A stretch of 36,510 bases of DNA from assembly GCA_021797825.1 (NCBI GenBank), contig JAJZZA010000032.1, forward strand, positions 1-36,510, read 5' to 3'. Shown in pieces: positions 1 to 8,162 of this stretch; position 1 is the first letter of the stretch, and the number at the start of each line of letters is the position of its first letter. Source of the stretch: Bacillota bacterium (GTDB lineage Bacteria > Bacillota > Sulfobacillia > Sulfobacillales > Sulfobacillaceae). The position numbers were made by a program, and so were the translations under genes. The notes beneath the pieces were generated by a model. That model was not told the DNA's origin. It ran no database searches and saw only the letters and a list, made by a program, of their open reading frames with translations.

Positions 1-127
1 GCCATAGCCCTTTCATCAAGCGCGTCCGTCGCCGGGGAATAGCATCCGTTCATGGTACAGTTCCCGGACAGCCAACCCGAGACTTTTTTGGCCAAATACC
101 GTGAGACCTTACAACAGGAGGCGTCCC

Positions 128-454
128 GTGCCCGAGACCACCGTCTTCACCTATCAGATCTCCCTATCCCCCACGGAATGGAACCAAGCGTCAGCCGCTC
201 GCCGGGCCGCTGGCGACCTTTGGACGCGGTTAGGCAAAATTCACCGTTTTGGTCGGCGTCGGCATTGGCGGTGGCCGACGAAATCCCCATTTAAGGCACA
301 TTTTAAACGGCGGGTTCCGCTCCACTCGCAAACGGCACACGCGATCATCGGAAAGTTCTGCGCCCGATTGACGGGGTGCGGACAAAACGCCAGCAAGGGG
401 ATCACCGCACGCGGTCCGCAACTTATGTCGCCACCGCCACCTTTTTTTGGATAG
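128..454 (+). pseudogene. TnpB (IS200/IS605 OrfB) N-terminal remnant
   Basis: The reading frame opens at a GTG preceded by GGAGG with 6-nt spacing and encodes about 108 residues before a stop. It reads like the N-terminal part of a TnpB/OrfB RNA-guided nuclease: a short beta-rich start, a basic stretch with HRFGRRRHWRWPTK, then LHSQTAHAIIGKFCA, which matches the 'HSQ..q.i..kf' region of OrfB proteins. The RuvC domain and zinc finger that normally follow are absent, and homology fades near 420-450 where another gene begins. No TnpA was seen. I infer a truncated, dead insertion-sequence gene; the family call rests on motif recall only. Confidence 0.5.
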
Positions 455-521
455 GGCCGGTTGGCGGATTATGCCATGGCGAGAACTTTTTGCACAATGT
501 GCCAAGGAATTTGGTGATGCC

Positions 522-1628
522 ATGTCGAATGGCAGAACGAGATCACGGATAAAAGTTTGCAGCGGAAGAAGGCAGAGGCCGGTGCCGGCAAGCGAACGCG
601 TCTTGACAGTGTTTTTGAATAGCAGCCAGCAGGTTATCCGCGAACGCGACCTTCGCAAGAAGCTCCGGTTGGTAGCAGCCGCGGTAACTGAGGCTGGGCT
701 GTTTCGACGTGCGGTGGTCCAGTTATACGGGGAGACCTATGGCGAAAAGATTTTTGGCTGCGCTGGCCTGACTGCAGCCGAGGAAGCCTGGCTAAACAGC
801 CGCAACACCTGGGGGCCTCGCGAGTATGATCGCATAACCGCGGCGGCGACCTCCTGGCACGGCATCTATTATGTCCCTCACGACCGTCTGGAAGCAGCCA
901 TCCCGGACCTCGGAGAAACGCTTATTGCCTCGGCCCGGCCGTGGTCCGGCGAAGGGTACTGGCATCCGAACGACATGCTGTTTGCCACCCTGGTCTCGTC
1001 ACAAGGCGAGGTGATGGGCAATCTCACCGCCGATGAGCCCCACGATGACCGCATTCCCAGCCGTGAGACCGCGGCTTTGCTGGCCCCGTTTCTTTCCATG
1101 GCAAGTGCTGCCGTCGAGCAGGAATTGAATCGGCGGCGGGACACTTTGACGGGCTGCTTTAATGGTCCGTTTTGCCTCGACGAGACATCCCGGCGCCTGG
1201 GAAAATCACAACCGGTCGGTTTTTTGTTTTGCGACCTCGATAACTTAAAGACGGTTAACGATCGCTATGGTCACGGCGCCGGAGACCGGCTGATTTTGGA
1301 CGTGGGGTCCCGGCTGAGAACTCTGGTCTCCTCCGGCCCCTTTGCGGAGAGTGCGGTCTGCCGTTTGCACGGCGATGAATTTGCCGTGTTGTTCCAGGTT
1401 CCTATGGACCACAGCGTGCACACCCTAATCAACTGGTTGCGCGGACAGTGGCCGGCCATCTTGCCCGAAGTCAGTTGGGGACTTGCGGTTAGCAAGTCCG
1501 GTGACACTCCCCATACCCTCATGCGCCGGGCTGAACTGGCCATGTATAACGACAAGCGTGGAAAAACTCAACGCCCCTTGACGAATCGCATAACCGCGCG
1601 GTCGCCTGTGCCACGCAATCCAGATTAA
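522..1628 (+). CDS. GAF-like/GGDEF-domain protein, putative diguanylate cyclase with HGDEF signature
   Basis: About 368 residues. Residues 20-210 look like a GAF-type sensory domain (inference from pattern and position). A short helix (AVEQELNRRRDTLTG) leads into a GGDEF domain. FCDLDNLKTVND (around D238) supplies the first metal-binding aspartate, and YGHGAGDRL follows. The signature loop reads RLHGDEF (residues 281-287), so the first glycine of GGDEF is histidine. The domain closes with ELAMYNDKRGKTQ. No RxxD inhibitory site is visible at the usual spacing. GGDEF proteins condense two GTP into cyclic di-GMP; whether an HGDEF variant does so is uncertain, and it may act as a receptor instead. 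The start is ambiguous: ATG at 447, 471 or 522. I chose 522 because AAGGA lies 13 nt upstream and the earlier codons overlap the TnpB remnant. No membrane segment is evident. Confidence 0.8.
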   Translation: MSNGRTRSRIKVCSGRRQRPVPASERVLTVFLNSSQQVIRERDLRKKLRLVAAAVTEAGLFRRAVVQLYGETYGEKIFGCAGLTAAEEAWLNSRNTWGPREYDRITAAATSWHGIYYVPHDRLEAAIPDLGETLIASARPWSGEGYWHPNDMLFATLVSSQGEVMGNLTADEPHDDRIPSRETAALLAPFLSMASAAVEQELNRRRDTLTGCFNGPFCLDETSRRLGKSQPVGFLFCDLDNLKTVNDRYGHGAGDRLILDVGSRLRTLVSSGPFAESAVCRLHGDEFAVLFQVPMDHSVHTLINWLRGQWPAILPEVSWGLAVSKSGDTPHTLMRRAELAMYNDKRGKTQRPLTNRITARSPVPRNPD

Positions 1629-1939
1629 ACGCCGCGCCATCCACAAATCCCTCACCCTGGAACGGGTTTTTGCCCGCAGAGAGCTTGTCCCGAACCTGAG
1701 CCGGATATGCTGACTGACCAACCGATCGGGGAAGCCCCCCTCATCGCGAAGCCCTCTTGCCCCGTGGTGGGGCGGCCGCCACCGCTTGCCGTTCGCATGC
1801 TTAAGGGGCGGGCAAGCCGTCAGGCTTCCCCGCCCTGTGCGCTGATCGACCGGGAAATGGGTCGAATTGGTGATGGAAGCGACTCCCCCGGGGGGCGTTC
1901 CCCGATCTCACCCACACCGCCCCCCGCGGTCGCCTAGGC
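1629..1939. other. Intergenic region with strong hairpin, no gene seen
   Basis: This stretch lies between the convergent ends of the GGDEF gene (plus) and the lipoprotein gene (minus). It carries one strong stem-loop, listed separately. No credible coding frame or promoter was found. A GC-rich part around 1720-1800 could be the decayed right end of the IS200/IS605-type element whose tnpB remnant lies upstream, but I could not confirm this. Confidence 0.4.
1806..1835. terminator. Stem-loop between convergent genes, possible bidirectional terminator
   Basis: GGGCGGGCAAGCC pairs with GGCTTCCCCGCCC: 13 positions with one mismatch and a 4-nt loop (gtca). There is no T-run after it on either strand, so it is not a textbook intrinsic terminator. 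Its place between two convergent genes fits transcript termination, though a mobile-element end structure is also possible. Confidence 0.4.
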
Positions 1940-2734
1940 TCAGCTGTTAGGAAAGGGCCTGGCCCCGGCCGGCGGCAGGATCGGTGGCACGTTACCAATC
2001 GCCGTCATCTCCAGCAGGTCCGAAAACCTGGTAGTCTTGCCGTTAGCCGTCACCGACCAACTCAATTCTGACCGCAAGGGTGCCCCCGTGGCGCGGTCCA
2101 CGCAGGTTACCCCGGTTTCATGGCCGCTGCTTCCCACCACTCCGAGGTTGACCGACACATCGTATGCGTTGCCAGGTCTGCCCAACACCGAGCATGCTCC
2201 GGCATAACGTGCGACACCGCCTTCAAAGGTGTTTTTCCACGAATTTGCAATTGAAGACCTCTGCGCCAGAGGCGCAGCGAACGCGGCGGCCAATCCGGTT
2301 TGGTTATTCGTACCCAAATCGAAGGAACCCTCTGGACCTGAAAAATAGTAGTGTCCGTTTTGCGCACGGATCACACTCACCGAATGGGCGGTGCCGGGAT
2401 CAATGACAAAATCGTAGTCGGTGGGACTGTAATAGGAAGATTCCATGGTAATCGTTCCTCCCGGACTGCTTCCCCCCGCCACCGCGATGGTCGAGCGATA
2501 CGAATAGTTTGTCAGTTTTTGCAGATTGCCCCAGAGTGCCGTGCCCTGCCAGGATGGACCAGACGCCTGCTTCGGCGAAGTCGGAGACGGTGTCTTGGAG
2601 ACACTCTTATGCGCCGGCGAGGGGGTTCCACCCGTCGCCGAGGACGTGCCTCCCCCACACCCGCTGGCCACGATTCCCACCACACCCAACCCCACTCCGA
2701 ACACTGTCCAGAACTTTCTGCCGTATGTCACCAT
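1940..2734 (-). CDS. Secreted lipoprotein of unknown function
   Basis: 264 residues. The start is set by AGGGCGG before the ATG at 2734; longer in-frame extensions overlap the upstream gene. The N-terminus is a lipoprotein signal: a basic MVTYGRK, a hydrophobic stretch, then lipobox VASGC with the lipidated cysteine at residue 26. A Gly/Ser/Thr/Pro-rich linker (27-65) follows, as is typical for surface lipoproteins. The rest has many Tyr/Ser/Thr and alternating beta-type segments (NYSYRSTIAVAGG, ESSYYSPTDYDFVIDPG, GHYYFSGPEGSFDLG). This recalls the LolA/LprG-like lipid-carrier fold, but only weakly. Two cysteines (in GACSVLG and GVTCVD) could form a disulfide. It lies 25 nt after the DUF4870-like gene and is likely co-transcribed with it. 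Confidence 0.8.
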   Translation of the reverse strand: MVTYGRKFWTVFGVGLGVVGIVASGCGGGTSSATGGTPSPAHKSVSKTPSPTSPKQASGPSWQGTALWGNLQKLTNYSYRSTIAVAGGSSPGGTITMESSYYSPTDYDFVIDPGTAHSVSVIRAQNGHYYFSGPEGSFDLGTNNQTGLAAAFAAPLAQRSSIANSWKNTFEGGVARYAGACSVLGRPGNAYDVSVNLGVVGSSGHETGVTCVDRATGAPLRSELSWSVTANGKTTRFSDLLEMTAIGNVPPILPPAGARPFPNS

Positions 2735-2759
2735 GTTTTCCGCCCTGCCCTTCGTACGA

Positions 2760-3158
2760 TTAGATTCCGTGGACATACCGCGCAGCCACTGCCCCCAGCA
2801 GCGGAAGCCGCACCGTCTTTCCCTGAAACGCGCCGACCATGCAAACCAGCCACGCCGCCAGAAACACCAGACCCAACAGCGAGCTGCCTGCAGAAGCGAG
2901 CAACAGCCCCGCCCAGGGCACACCCACGGCCACAACGGTCACCGCCACCCCCCACACCACCGAGGCCAGGAAGGCCGCGATCGATAGTACAATCGACTGC
3001 ACGGCCGCAAAGCGCACAAAGCCGTCGTTTGGTGTCAGAATGAAAAATATGATGCCGGTGACAAATCCGAACAGATAGGCCAATCCCGCCGCAACGTGTG
3101 GAGAAAGGTTGCTTGCCGGGTCCGGGACACTCCCAAAGCCCTGACCGTTAACGCCCAT
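2760..3158 (-). CDS. DUF4870-like small membrane protein
   Basis: 132 residues from the ATG at 3158. An alternative ATG at 3164 sits only 2 nt from the GGGAGG site, while 3158 has the ideal 8-nt spacing, so I prefer 3158. After a short N-terminus (PDPASNLSPHVAAGLAYLFG), three hydrophobic segments follow: HVAAGLAYLFGFVTGIIFFI, an alanine/valine-rich helix after FVRFAAVQS, and a third in LLGLVFLAAWLVCMVGAFQG. The pattern 'aglaYlfg.itgiiff......fvRf.a.qs' is typical of DUF4870/Tic20-like proteins, whose role is not established. It follows the SARP gene by 99 nt and precedes the lipoprotein by 25 nt; the last two probably form a transcript acting at the cell envelope. Confidence 0.75.
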   Translation of the reverse strand: MGVNGQGFGSVPDPASNLSPHVAAGLAYLFGFVTGIIFFILTPNDGFVRFAAVQSIVLSIAAFLASVVWGVAVTVVAVGVPWAGLLLASAGSSLLGLVFLAAWLVCMVGAFQGKTVRLPLLGAVAARYVHGI

Positions 3159-3257
3159 CGCCATATCCTCCCTTTTTTCTTACCGCTGCCAGACGAAGCC
3201 ACCTGCGCAGCGCTTCACTTGCTCTGTACCAGGACCCGCCCAGTCCCCGGCTTGGCG

Positions 3258-3953
3258 TCAACCGTGACGTGTCGTTCCGGGCCCCCGCATTTTGGCCATC
3301 CAGACGGCCGCCTCCGCCGGTGATCCGCGGGCTAGGGCAGCCGCATGCAACAGAGAGAGAGCCTGGCCCAAGGCGGCCTCCATTTCGAGACGCACTGGGT
3401 CGGCCCAACTGGCTGCAACCTCTTCCTCCAGAAACCTTCCCCTTATCAGCGTGACCACGTGCCGAGCGACGGCTTGGTTGCCTTGAATCAACCCTGGCTC
3501 CAATTGTCGAACCGCCTGCACGTCCCAGAAATCCTCGCCAGTCAAAACCAAGCGATAACAACCGTCCGCATAGACAATACGCTCGGGGGGCAGCGCCGGT
3601 TGAATGCGAGCCCGCAAGCGGTGGATCACGCTCCACAACCGGGGCCGGGTCACTGTGGAAGTCAGGTTGGGCCAAAGCCCCGCGCACATCGTATCGGCCC
3701 GAACGGCTGCCGGATAGAGGGCCAACAGCCATTTGAAAACCCGTTTGGATTGATGTTGGTTCCAATCGGAGAGGATTCGTCCATCCACCGCCGCTTCGAA
3801 GTAGCCCAGACTGCTAACAGACAACCCGGAGACCTCTGCCGGTAGGGGTTGACGGTGCCCCTGATCGAGTGTTGTCGCCGAGGATGCTGGTGGAACCGGC
3901 CCTGATTCGTCCACTGCGTTCACAGCCCCCCGCTGCCCTTGACTTGGTCGCAT
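3258..3953 (-). CDS. SARP-type transcriptional regulator (winged helix plus short BTAD)
   Basis: 231 residues. The start ATG at 3953 has GGGAG 7 nt upstream. Residues 1-40 look disordered. Residues about 43-135 form an OmpR/SARP-type winged helix: LGYFEAAVDG, then QSKRVFKWLLALYP, RADTMCAGLWPNL, and the recognition helix RPRLWSVIHRLRARI, with the wing around RIVYADGCYRLVL. The remainder (FWDVQAVRQLEPG, then RGRFLEEEVAASWADPVRLEM) matches the start of a BTAD-type helical domain but stops early, so this is a short SARP-like protein. Such proteins activate nearby operons by binding direct repeats. It lies downstream of a STAND ATPase gene on the same strand; in AfsR-type regulators these domains are fused, so the pair may work together (inference). 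Confidence 0.75.
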   Translation of the reverse strand: MRPSQGQRGAVNAVDESGPVPPASSATTLDQGHRQPLPAEVSGLSVSSLGYFEAAVDGRILSDWNQHQSKRVFKWLLALYPAAVRADTMCAGLWPNLTSTVTRPRLWSVIHRLRARIQPALPPERIVYADGCYRLVLTGEDFWDVQAVRQLEPGLIQGNQAVARHVVTLIRGRFLEEEVAASWADPVRLEMEAALGQALSLLHAAALARGSPAEAAVWMAKMRGPGTTRHG

Positions 3954-4275
3954 CGTCTCTCTCCCACATCCAAGATAGCAAGATGACAGTCCATGCGCAG
4001 TGCCAAGTCAGTGTCACATTGATGGCATTGACTGCCATTTGTGCCCGTTGCGCCACCGGTAGATGGCCGGGGGATGTTTTTGACGGCCCACGCGTGCGAA
4101 ACATCCTCCGAGCCGTATGGAGTTGCCCGAACCACCACACACCGTCAGGCGGTGGCGGAAATTTTCGCGACAGGGTCGCGTCATCGCGGCATCGGAGCGG
4201 CCGGCATGGGGGCCGGGATACCCGTGTTCGCCGTAAGTTTCGCCGAGTCGCCGGGACTCAACCGCACCCCGACCG
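3954..4275. other. Intergenic leader of the SARP gene
   Basis: 322 nt between the STAND ATPase gene and the SARP gene, both on the minus strand. No gene was found. It holds an imperfect operator-like inverted repeat, TGGCA-N5-TGCCA, at 4023-4037, about 70 nt upstream of the SARP start. On the minus strand a TTGGCA element lies close to the start but without a well-spaced -10 box. A promoter here is likely from the gap size but not proven. Confidence 0.35.
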
Positions 4276-6402
4276 TTAACTAAACAATGACTGCGCGAAT
4301 TCCTCCAACCCTTTATGTAAATATCGGAAATACGTACGCCGGGAGAGGTGCAGTTGCTCCGCCAGGGATTCATGCGTCCCTTTTTGCTCGACATAGTAAC
4401 AGCGGAGAATGGCCCCCGCGGTTTCCTCCGAAAATCGCGTATGGTTGATGGCGTCGGTCAGCCACGCATACAAAAACCCGGCCCCTGACACGCCGAAGGC
4501 CGAGTTCGCATAGCGCGCCGCCGCGGTCCGAGGCAGCCCGTCCGGATCATGCAGGGCTTCCAAAGCTTCTCGCGCGGCGACGGCCTGGCCTGGCGCCGCA
4601 ACCGCTGACCGGCCCCGAGACTCCACTAAGGCCCGCAGCCACCGCACGTAACCGCCGCTTAAATCAAGCGTGTAGGCATGATGCGGCAATTTGCGCCCCC
4701 GCAGCATCACCTCGAAATTGTCCACCCTGCGCCCGCCCACCAAGGGAGCAAAAAATTCCGCTTGCGGCAACGCCGTCACGACCACCAAGGCTTGGTACCG
4801 GGAGAGTTCGAGACAGGATTCGCGAAATAGCGCGAAGTACAGGTCGTCGGACGGATGGGCCAAACCCATCTGTGCCAGTATCAGCAACCGGTCTTCACGG
4901 GTCCTCAGCTCCTCCGCTGGCACGCTCCGCAGATAGGCGGCCGAGGCCGGCTCTTTCCACAGCGCCTGCCTAGTGACACGGGTATACGGGATCGGCGCGG
5001 AATACCCCAAGAGTTCTCCCCGCGCCCCTCGCGCCGTCACGAATCCTTGCGGAAAGACCTCAACCAAAGCCCGCAGAGCCTCCCGTTCCTCCGCCAATCC
5101 ACTCTCTCCGACCCCGAAACTGATTCGCAGCGTGGCCTGCCGGCAAGCATAGAGTTCCTCCAGGTTGCCGTGCGACACCCCGCGCTCAAAATGCCAGCCG
5201 CTTTGCGATTCGCCGGCGGGCCGCAACCAGGAGTGCCAGAGACAATCGGTCGCCAAATTGGTAATTTCGGCCCAGTTGGCCCCGATCCCCGCGCTCGACT
5301 CGCGGCCCGCCGCATCCAAACAATGCTGAATCGCCCGCCACCGCCAGCGCATGGCCGACCATGGACGACGCTCCAACAGCGCCGTTGCCATGGTCTGCCG
5401 CACGGCCTCGTGCACGCTATACCCGGCGATGGTACGCGTGACCACCGGCAAATTGACCAGGTCCGGCCAACAAGCGTTTACCTGGTCCGGCCCCAGCATG
5501 GTCACCAGCACTTCGCGGTCAAACCGATTTAAAAGGGAGGCCGCGGCAAGACCCTCCTCAAGTGCCGCAGGGTGTTCCGCATCCTCCGGTTGGCGTGAGC
5601 GCTCGAAGTGCAAGATGCGTTGAATAAACGGCGTAACCAAGGTCTCCGCATCCGTCGTCTGGTAAAGCGCCGTCCCGGCAGGCCACATTTCCGTCCACCC
5701 GCCATCCTGCTCGGCACCATCCGCCCACAGGTCCCCGGCCATGGCTAACAGCAACGGATTCCCTCCGCAAATGCTCTGGGCGCAACGCAACGCACGTTCC
5801 GCAGTCACCCCGCGGCGGCTCAACAATTCCCGGCTTTCCTGTTCCGACAACGGCCCCAATGCCAGCGGCCGCAGCAAACTGCGCCAGGCCGGGTCTCCCG
5901 GCCAGAGATCTTTCTGATGCGGGCGACCGGCCAAAACCACCAGCACTGCGGGGCTTAACTGCAACAAGACTTCGGTTCGCAGCCACCGGTCGCCAGCCGA
6001 CAGCTTGTCGTACCCGTCAATCAACAGGGTCAGCCGGCCGTCGCTACGCGCGCGCCCGTCCAATGCACCCACCACCTCGCGCAATGATTGGGGCGGGCTC
6101 CCCATCCATTCCCGCGACGCGTTGCCAAATGCTTGCAAAAGCCCGACGGCAGTCGGCTCCACCCCACCGCCGTCGATGAATACGGCGGGTATCCCGCGGT
6201 CCTGAATGAGACGTCGCCAAGCACGCATCAGAGCGGTTTTGCCGACCCCCGCCGGACCGTGCAGATAAATCACCCGCGACTTTCCGGCCGGTTCCTCCAG
6301 CGCACGCACCAAGATGTCCAGCTCGGCCGACCGGCCCACAAAGAGGGCGCGCTCAGCCTGATTCAGCCTCTCCTCCAGCGTCCCCGCCGACCTTGTATCC
6401 AT
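4276..6402 (-). CDS. STAND-type AAA ATPase regulator with C-terminal helix-turn-helix
   Basis: 708 residues from the ATG at 6402, which has GGGAGGA 4 nt upstream; an upstream in-frame ATG at 6456 lacks this. The N-terminal ATPase has LFVGRSAELDIL, Walker A GPAGVGKT (49-56), Walker B LTLLIDGYD (124-132), a VVLAGR sensor strand (155-160) and the STAND-family motif GGNPLLL (213-219), as in MalT and AfsR. A long helical region follows. The last 45 residues (GTHESLAEQLHLSRRTYFRYLHKGL) form a helix-turn-helix, so it probably binds DNA directly. These proteins usually hold ADP when resting and switch to an ATP-bound oligomer when a ligand binds; the ligand here is unknown. It is the first gene of a same-strand run ending in the lipoprotein, with a plausible promoter at 6563-6590. 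Confidence 0.8.
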   Translation of the reverse strand: MDTRSAGTLEERLNQAERALFVGRSAELDILVRALEEPAGKSRVIYLHGPAGVGKTALMRAWRRLIQDRGIPAVFIDGGGVEPTAVGLLQAFGNASREWMGSPPQSLREVVGALDGRARSDGRLTLLIDGYDKLSAGDRWLRTEVLLQLSPAVLVVLAGRPHQKDLWPGDPAWRSLLRPLALGPLSEQESRELLSRRGVTAERALRCAQSICGGNPLLLAMAGDLWADGAEQDGGWTEMWPAGTALYQTTDAETLVTPFIQRILHFERSRQPEDAEHPAALEEGLAAASLLNRFDREVLVTMLGPDQVNACWPDLVNLPVVTRTIAGYSVHEAVRQTMATALLERRPWSAMRWRWRAIQHCLDAAGRESSAGIGANWAEITNLATDCLWHSWLRPAGESQSGWHFERGVSHGNLEELYACRQATLRISFGVGESGLAEEREALRALVEVFPQGFVTARGARGELLGYSAPIPYTRVTRQALWKEPASAAYLRSVPAEELRTREDRLLILAQMGLAHPSDDLYFALFRESCLELSRYQALVVVTALPQAEFFAPLVGGRRVDNFEVMLRGRKLPHHAYTLDLSGGYVRWLRALVESRGRSAVAAPGQAVAAREALEALHDPDGLPRTAAARYANSAFGVSGAGFLYAWLTDAINHTRFSEETAGAILRCYYVEQKGTHESLAEQLHLSRRTYFRYLHKGLEEFAQSLFS

Positions 6403-6562
6403 GGCTTCCTCCCGGTTATGGCTCCAAACAAAGGCGCAGGTATTGGTTAGGAACAACGGGCGAAGAACAAGAGGTTCGGTGAACTCAGGCCGACCGACGA
6501 CGCGCAGGCAATCGCAACCACCGGGTTACGCAACCGACCCGCGCATGATAGCTAGTAGGTAT

Positions 6563-6590
6563 ATCTTAGCGACTTCGCGGTCCGAGTCAA
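6563..6590 (-). promoter_or_regulatory. Sigma-A-type promoter for the STAND ATPase gene
   Basis: On the minus strand TTGACT (6590-6585) and TAAGAT (6568-6563) are separated by 16 nt. The -35 matches 5 of 6 and the -10 matches 4 of 6 consensus positions. It would give a leader of roughly 150 nt before the ATG at 6402. Confidence 0.45.
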
Positions 6591-6663
6591 AGAGGCCGCC
6601 TCCAAAATCGGCCCCCGGCCTTGTGGACCCGATTCTGCCGTTGGGTGCCTGAGTGAGGGGTCC

Positions 6664-6693
6664 TTAACGCGCATACGGGCCGGAGCGTATAAT
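6664..6693 (+). promoter_or_regulatory. Sigma-A-type promoter for the GNAT gene
   Basis: TTAACG (6664-6669) and a perfect TATAAT (6688-6693) are separated by 18 nt. An ATG at 6694 directly follows the -10 box and so cannot be the translation start from this promoter. The GTG at 6742 with GGAG at 6727-6730 fits better. Confidence 0.5.
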
Positions 6694-6741
6694 ATGGAAT
6701 CAAGTAATTTATTCCGCCAAACGAATGGAGCGGCACGAATA

Positions 6742-7153
6742 GTGCAATGGACTCGGAACCAATTTACTGTCAGTGATACGTTAGACAAAGTCGATTTGGA
6801 TACGCTCGGTGACTTTCTGGCTGGCGGATGCGTATTGGGCGGCAAACCGGTCTAGACACGCTATTGAAAAAAGTATCCAGCATTCCATAGTGTTTGGGAT
6901 GTATACTGATGGAAAGATGGTCGCATTCGCAAGGGTCACCACAGACCGAGCGGTATTCGGCTGGATTTCCGATGTCTTTATCCGTTCGGATTATCGCGGA
7001 TTGGGCCTTGGAATGTGGTTGATGGAGGGTCTACTCGAACATCCGACAATTAGCCGATTAAGTAGCCGAGGATTAGCGACGAAAGACGCCTATTCCTGGT
7101 ACGAAACATTCGGGTTTCAGCGATGCGAAACTATGTTACTACGGCGCGATTGA
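6742..7153 (+). pseudogene. GNAT family N-acetyltransferase, frameshifted
   Basis: A complete small GNAT acetyltransferase can be read only by joining two frames. The first frame (from GTG 6742, SD GGAG) gives FTVSDTLDKVDLDTLGDFL, the usual first strand and helix of this subfamily, then runs into a stop near 6853. The second frame, from about 6818, continues WLADAYWAANRSRHAIEKSI, then FARVTTDRAVFGWISDVFI and the acetyl-CoA loop YRGLGLGMWL (R/Q-x-x-G-x-G/A type), ending FGFQRCETMLLRRD. A single extra base (or equivalent indel) between 6811 and 6821 explains it. The family transfers acetyl from acetyl-CoA to amines; the substrate is unknown. The gene is more AT-rich than its neighbours, suggesting recent transfer. 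A sequencing error would restore a working gene. Confidence 0.75.
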
Positions 7154-7522
7154 AGTGGGCTGTCGTCGTGTGCATCTGGGGGTCGAGAGCGCATTAGCCC
7201 AAGGCCGTTCTTCGGAAGGATCCCGTTCCGGCTAGTACGGCAGTAGTGTAGGTAGAATGAGGCGTCAATGGCGGATGCAATGAGGCAAAGTGGACCAGTG
7301 GAGAGTGGTGTGGTTGGCCAATATCCTTGGCGTCTGCTGGAATAGAATAGAGAGCAATGTCCTGTCTATCCCTTGTATGACTGGGCAGACGGACCGGGTC
7401 ACCGGCATGCGTGGCGAGATGCCACTGGGCTTGAGTCGGAGCTGCGCCAAATGCCAACCCTGTGGGGCCAAATAGTACCGTTGATAGATTGGGTTCATCA
7501 CCTTTACCCGCCGTGGAACGGC
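7154..7522. other. Unassigned spacer between GNAT gene and intron 3' end
   Basis: About 370 nt without a recognisable gene. On the minus strand an open frame continues through it from the intron boundary, but the translation matches nothing I know. It could be the 3' exon flank of the group II intron, i.e. the disrupted target locus. Confidence 0.3.
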
Positions 7523-7551
7523 ATAGCGGGCGGCGGTGAGCGCCCCTGCCA

Positions 7552-7586
7552 CACCACACGGCATGCGGGTCCGCACTGGGCGGTTC
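7552..7586 (-). ncRNA. Group II intron domain V (intron 2)
   Basis: The minus strand reads GAACCGCCCAGTGCGGACCC, then the paired 3' half ending GTGTGGTG: a 35-nt hairpin like the GAACCGCC...GGTGGTG type of bacterial domain V, with the TGCG/CGCA tip stem. It begins 13 nt after the maturase stop codon, the usual arrangement. Confidence 0.65.
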
Positions 7587-7598
7587 GAGCAGTTGAGG

Positions 7599-8162
7599 TC
7601 ATGCGAGTCTGGTCTGGGGAAGCCAGCCAAGATCATCGAAGTATTTGACCGTCAGGATACGATTCCACCCTGCTTCGCTGTGCCCCCACCAACTGCCGGT
7701 TCCCCCGGCACTCAAGGCCGCCAACTCGTGGGCGACGGACACGGCTATACGGCGTCCCCGTTCGCCACTGTTTGAGTTGAAAGGCCCGCAGCCGGTGCCG
7801 AATCCATGAATCTGGGGCTTTGAACACCGTAGGCGTCTATGCAAGCCGGAAATACGCTTTCCAATCCGGCAGGTATTCCCGCATGTGTGCAGCAACCTGC
7901 GCCATGCTCGTGCCCCCGACACGTTTGGTGATGGCCCCGGATGCGCGGTTTGAACGTGTCAATAGCCTTGGGAGCCACAGCGGTCTTCACCCTGTCCCCC
8001 GACCATCGCCCGCGGCAATAGCCGAGGAACTTCCGTCCGAACATCGAACCCACTTCGGTTTTCTTCTTGTTCACGCGCAGATGCAACCGCTCATACATCT
8101 TGCGCCTCCAGCCCAGAACTGGTTCACCTGCCCTCTCGCTGCGAACCGACACGTTGCAGCGA
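7599..8162 (-). pseudogene. Group II intron reverse transcriptase/maturase, C-terminal remnant
   Basis: The minus strand encodes the part of an LtrA-like protein after the YADD motif, in more than one frame. From 8152: SVRSERAGEPVLGWRRKMYE, LRVNKKKTEVGS, FGRKFLGYCRG, then AVAPKAIDTFKPRIR, matching the thumb and start of the X domain. Frameshifts follow, and the end is recovered as FMDSAPAAGL/RLRAFQLKQWRTG and WWGHSEAGWNRILTVKYFDD, the usual C-terminus 'WW..S....N..Lt..yFd.lG'. The catalytic palm with YADD is missing: homology stops exactly where the IS630-type element begins at 8163. Non-functional. Confidence 0.75.

Noticed and set aside
2351-3043. 230-codon plus-strand frame rich in Arg and Pro
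   Set aside because: Antisense to the lipoprotein and DUF4870-like genes, which have proper ribosome-binding sites, a lipobox and membrane segments.
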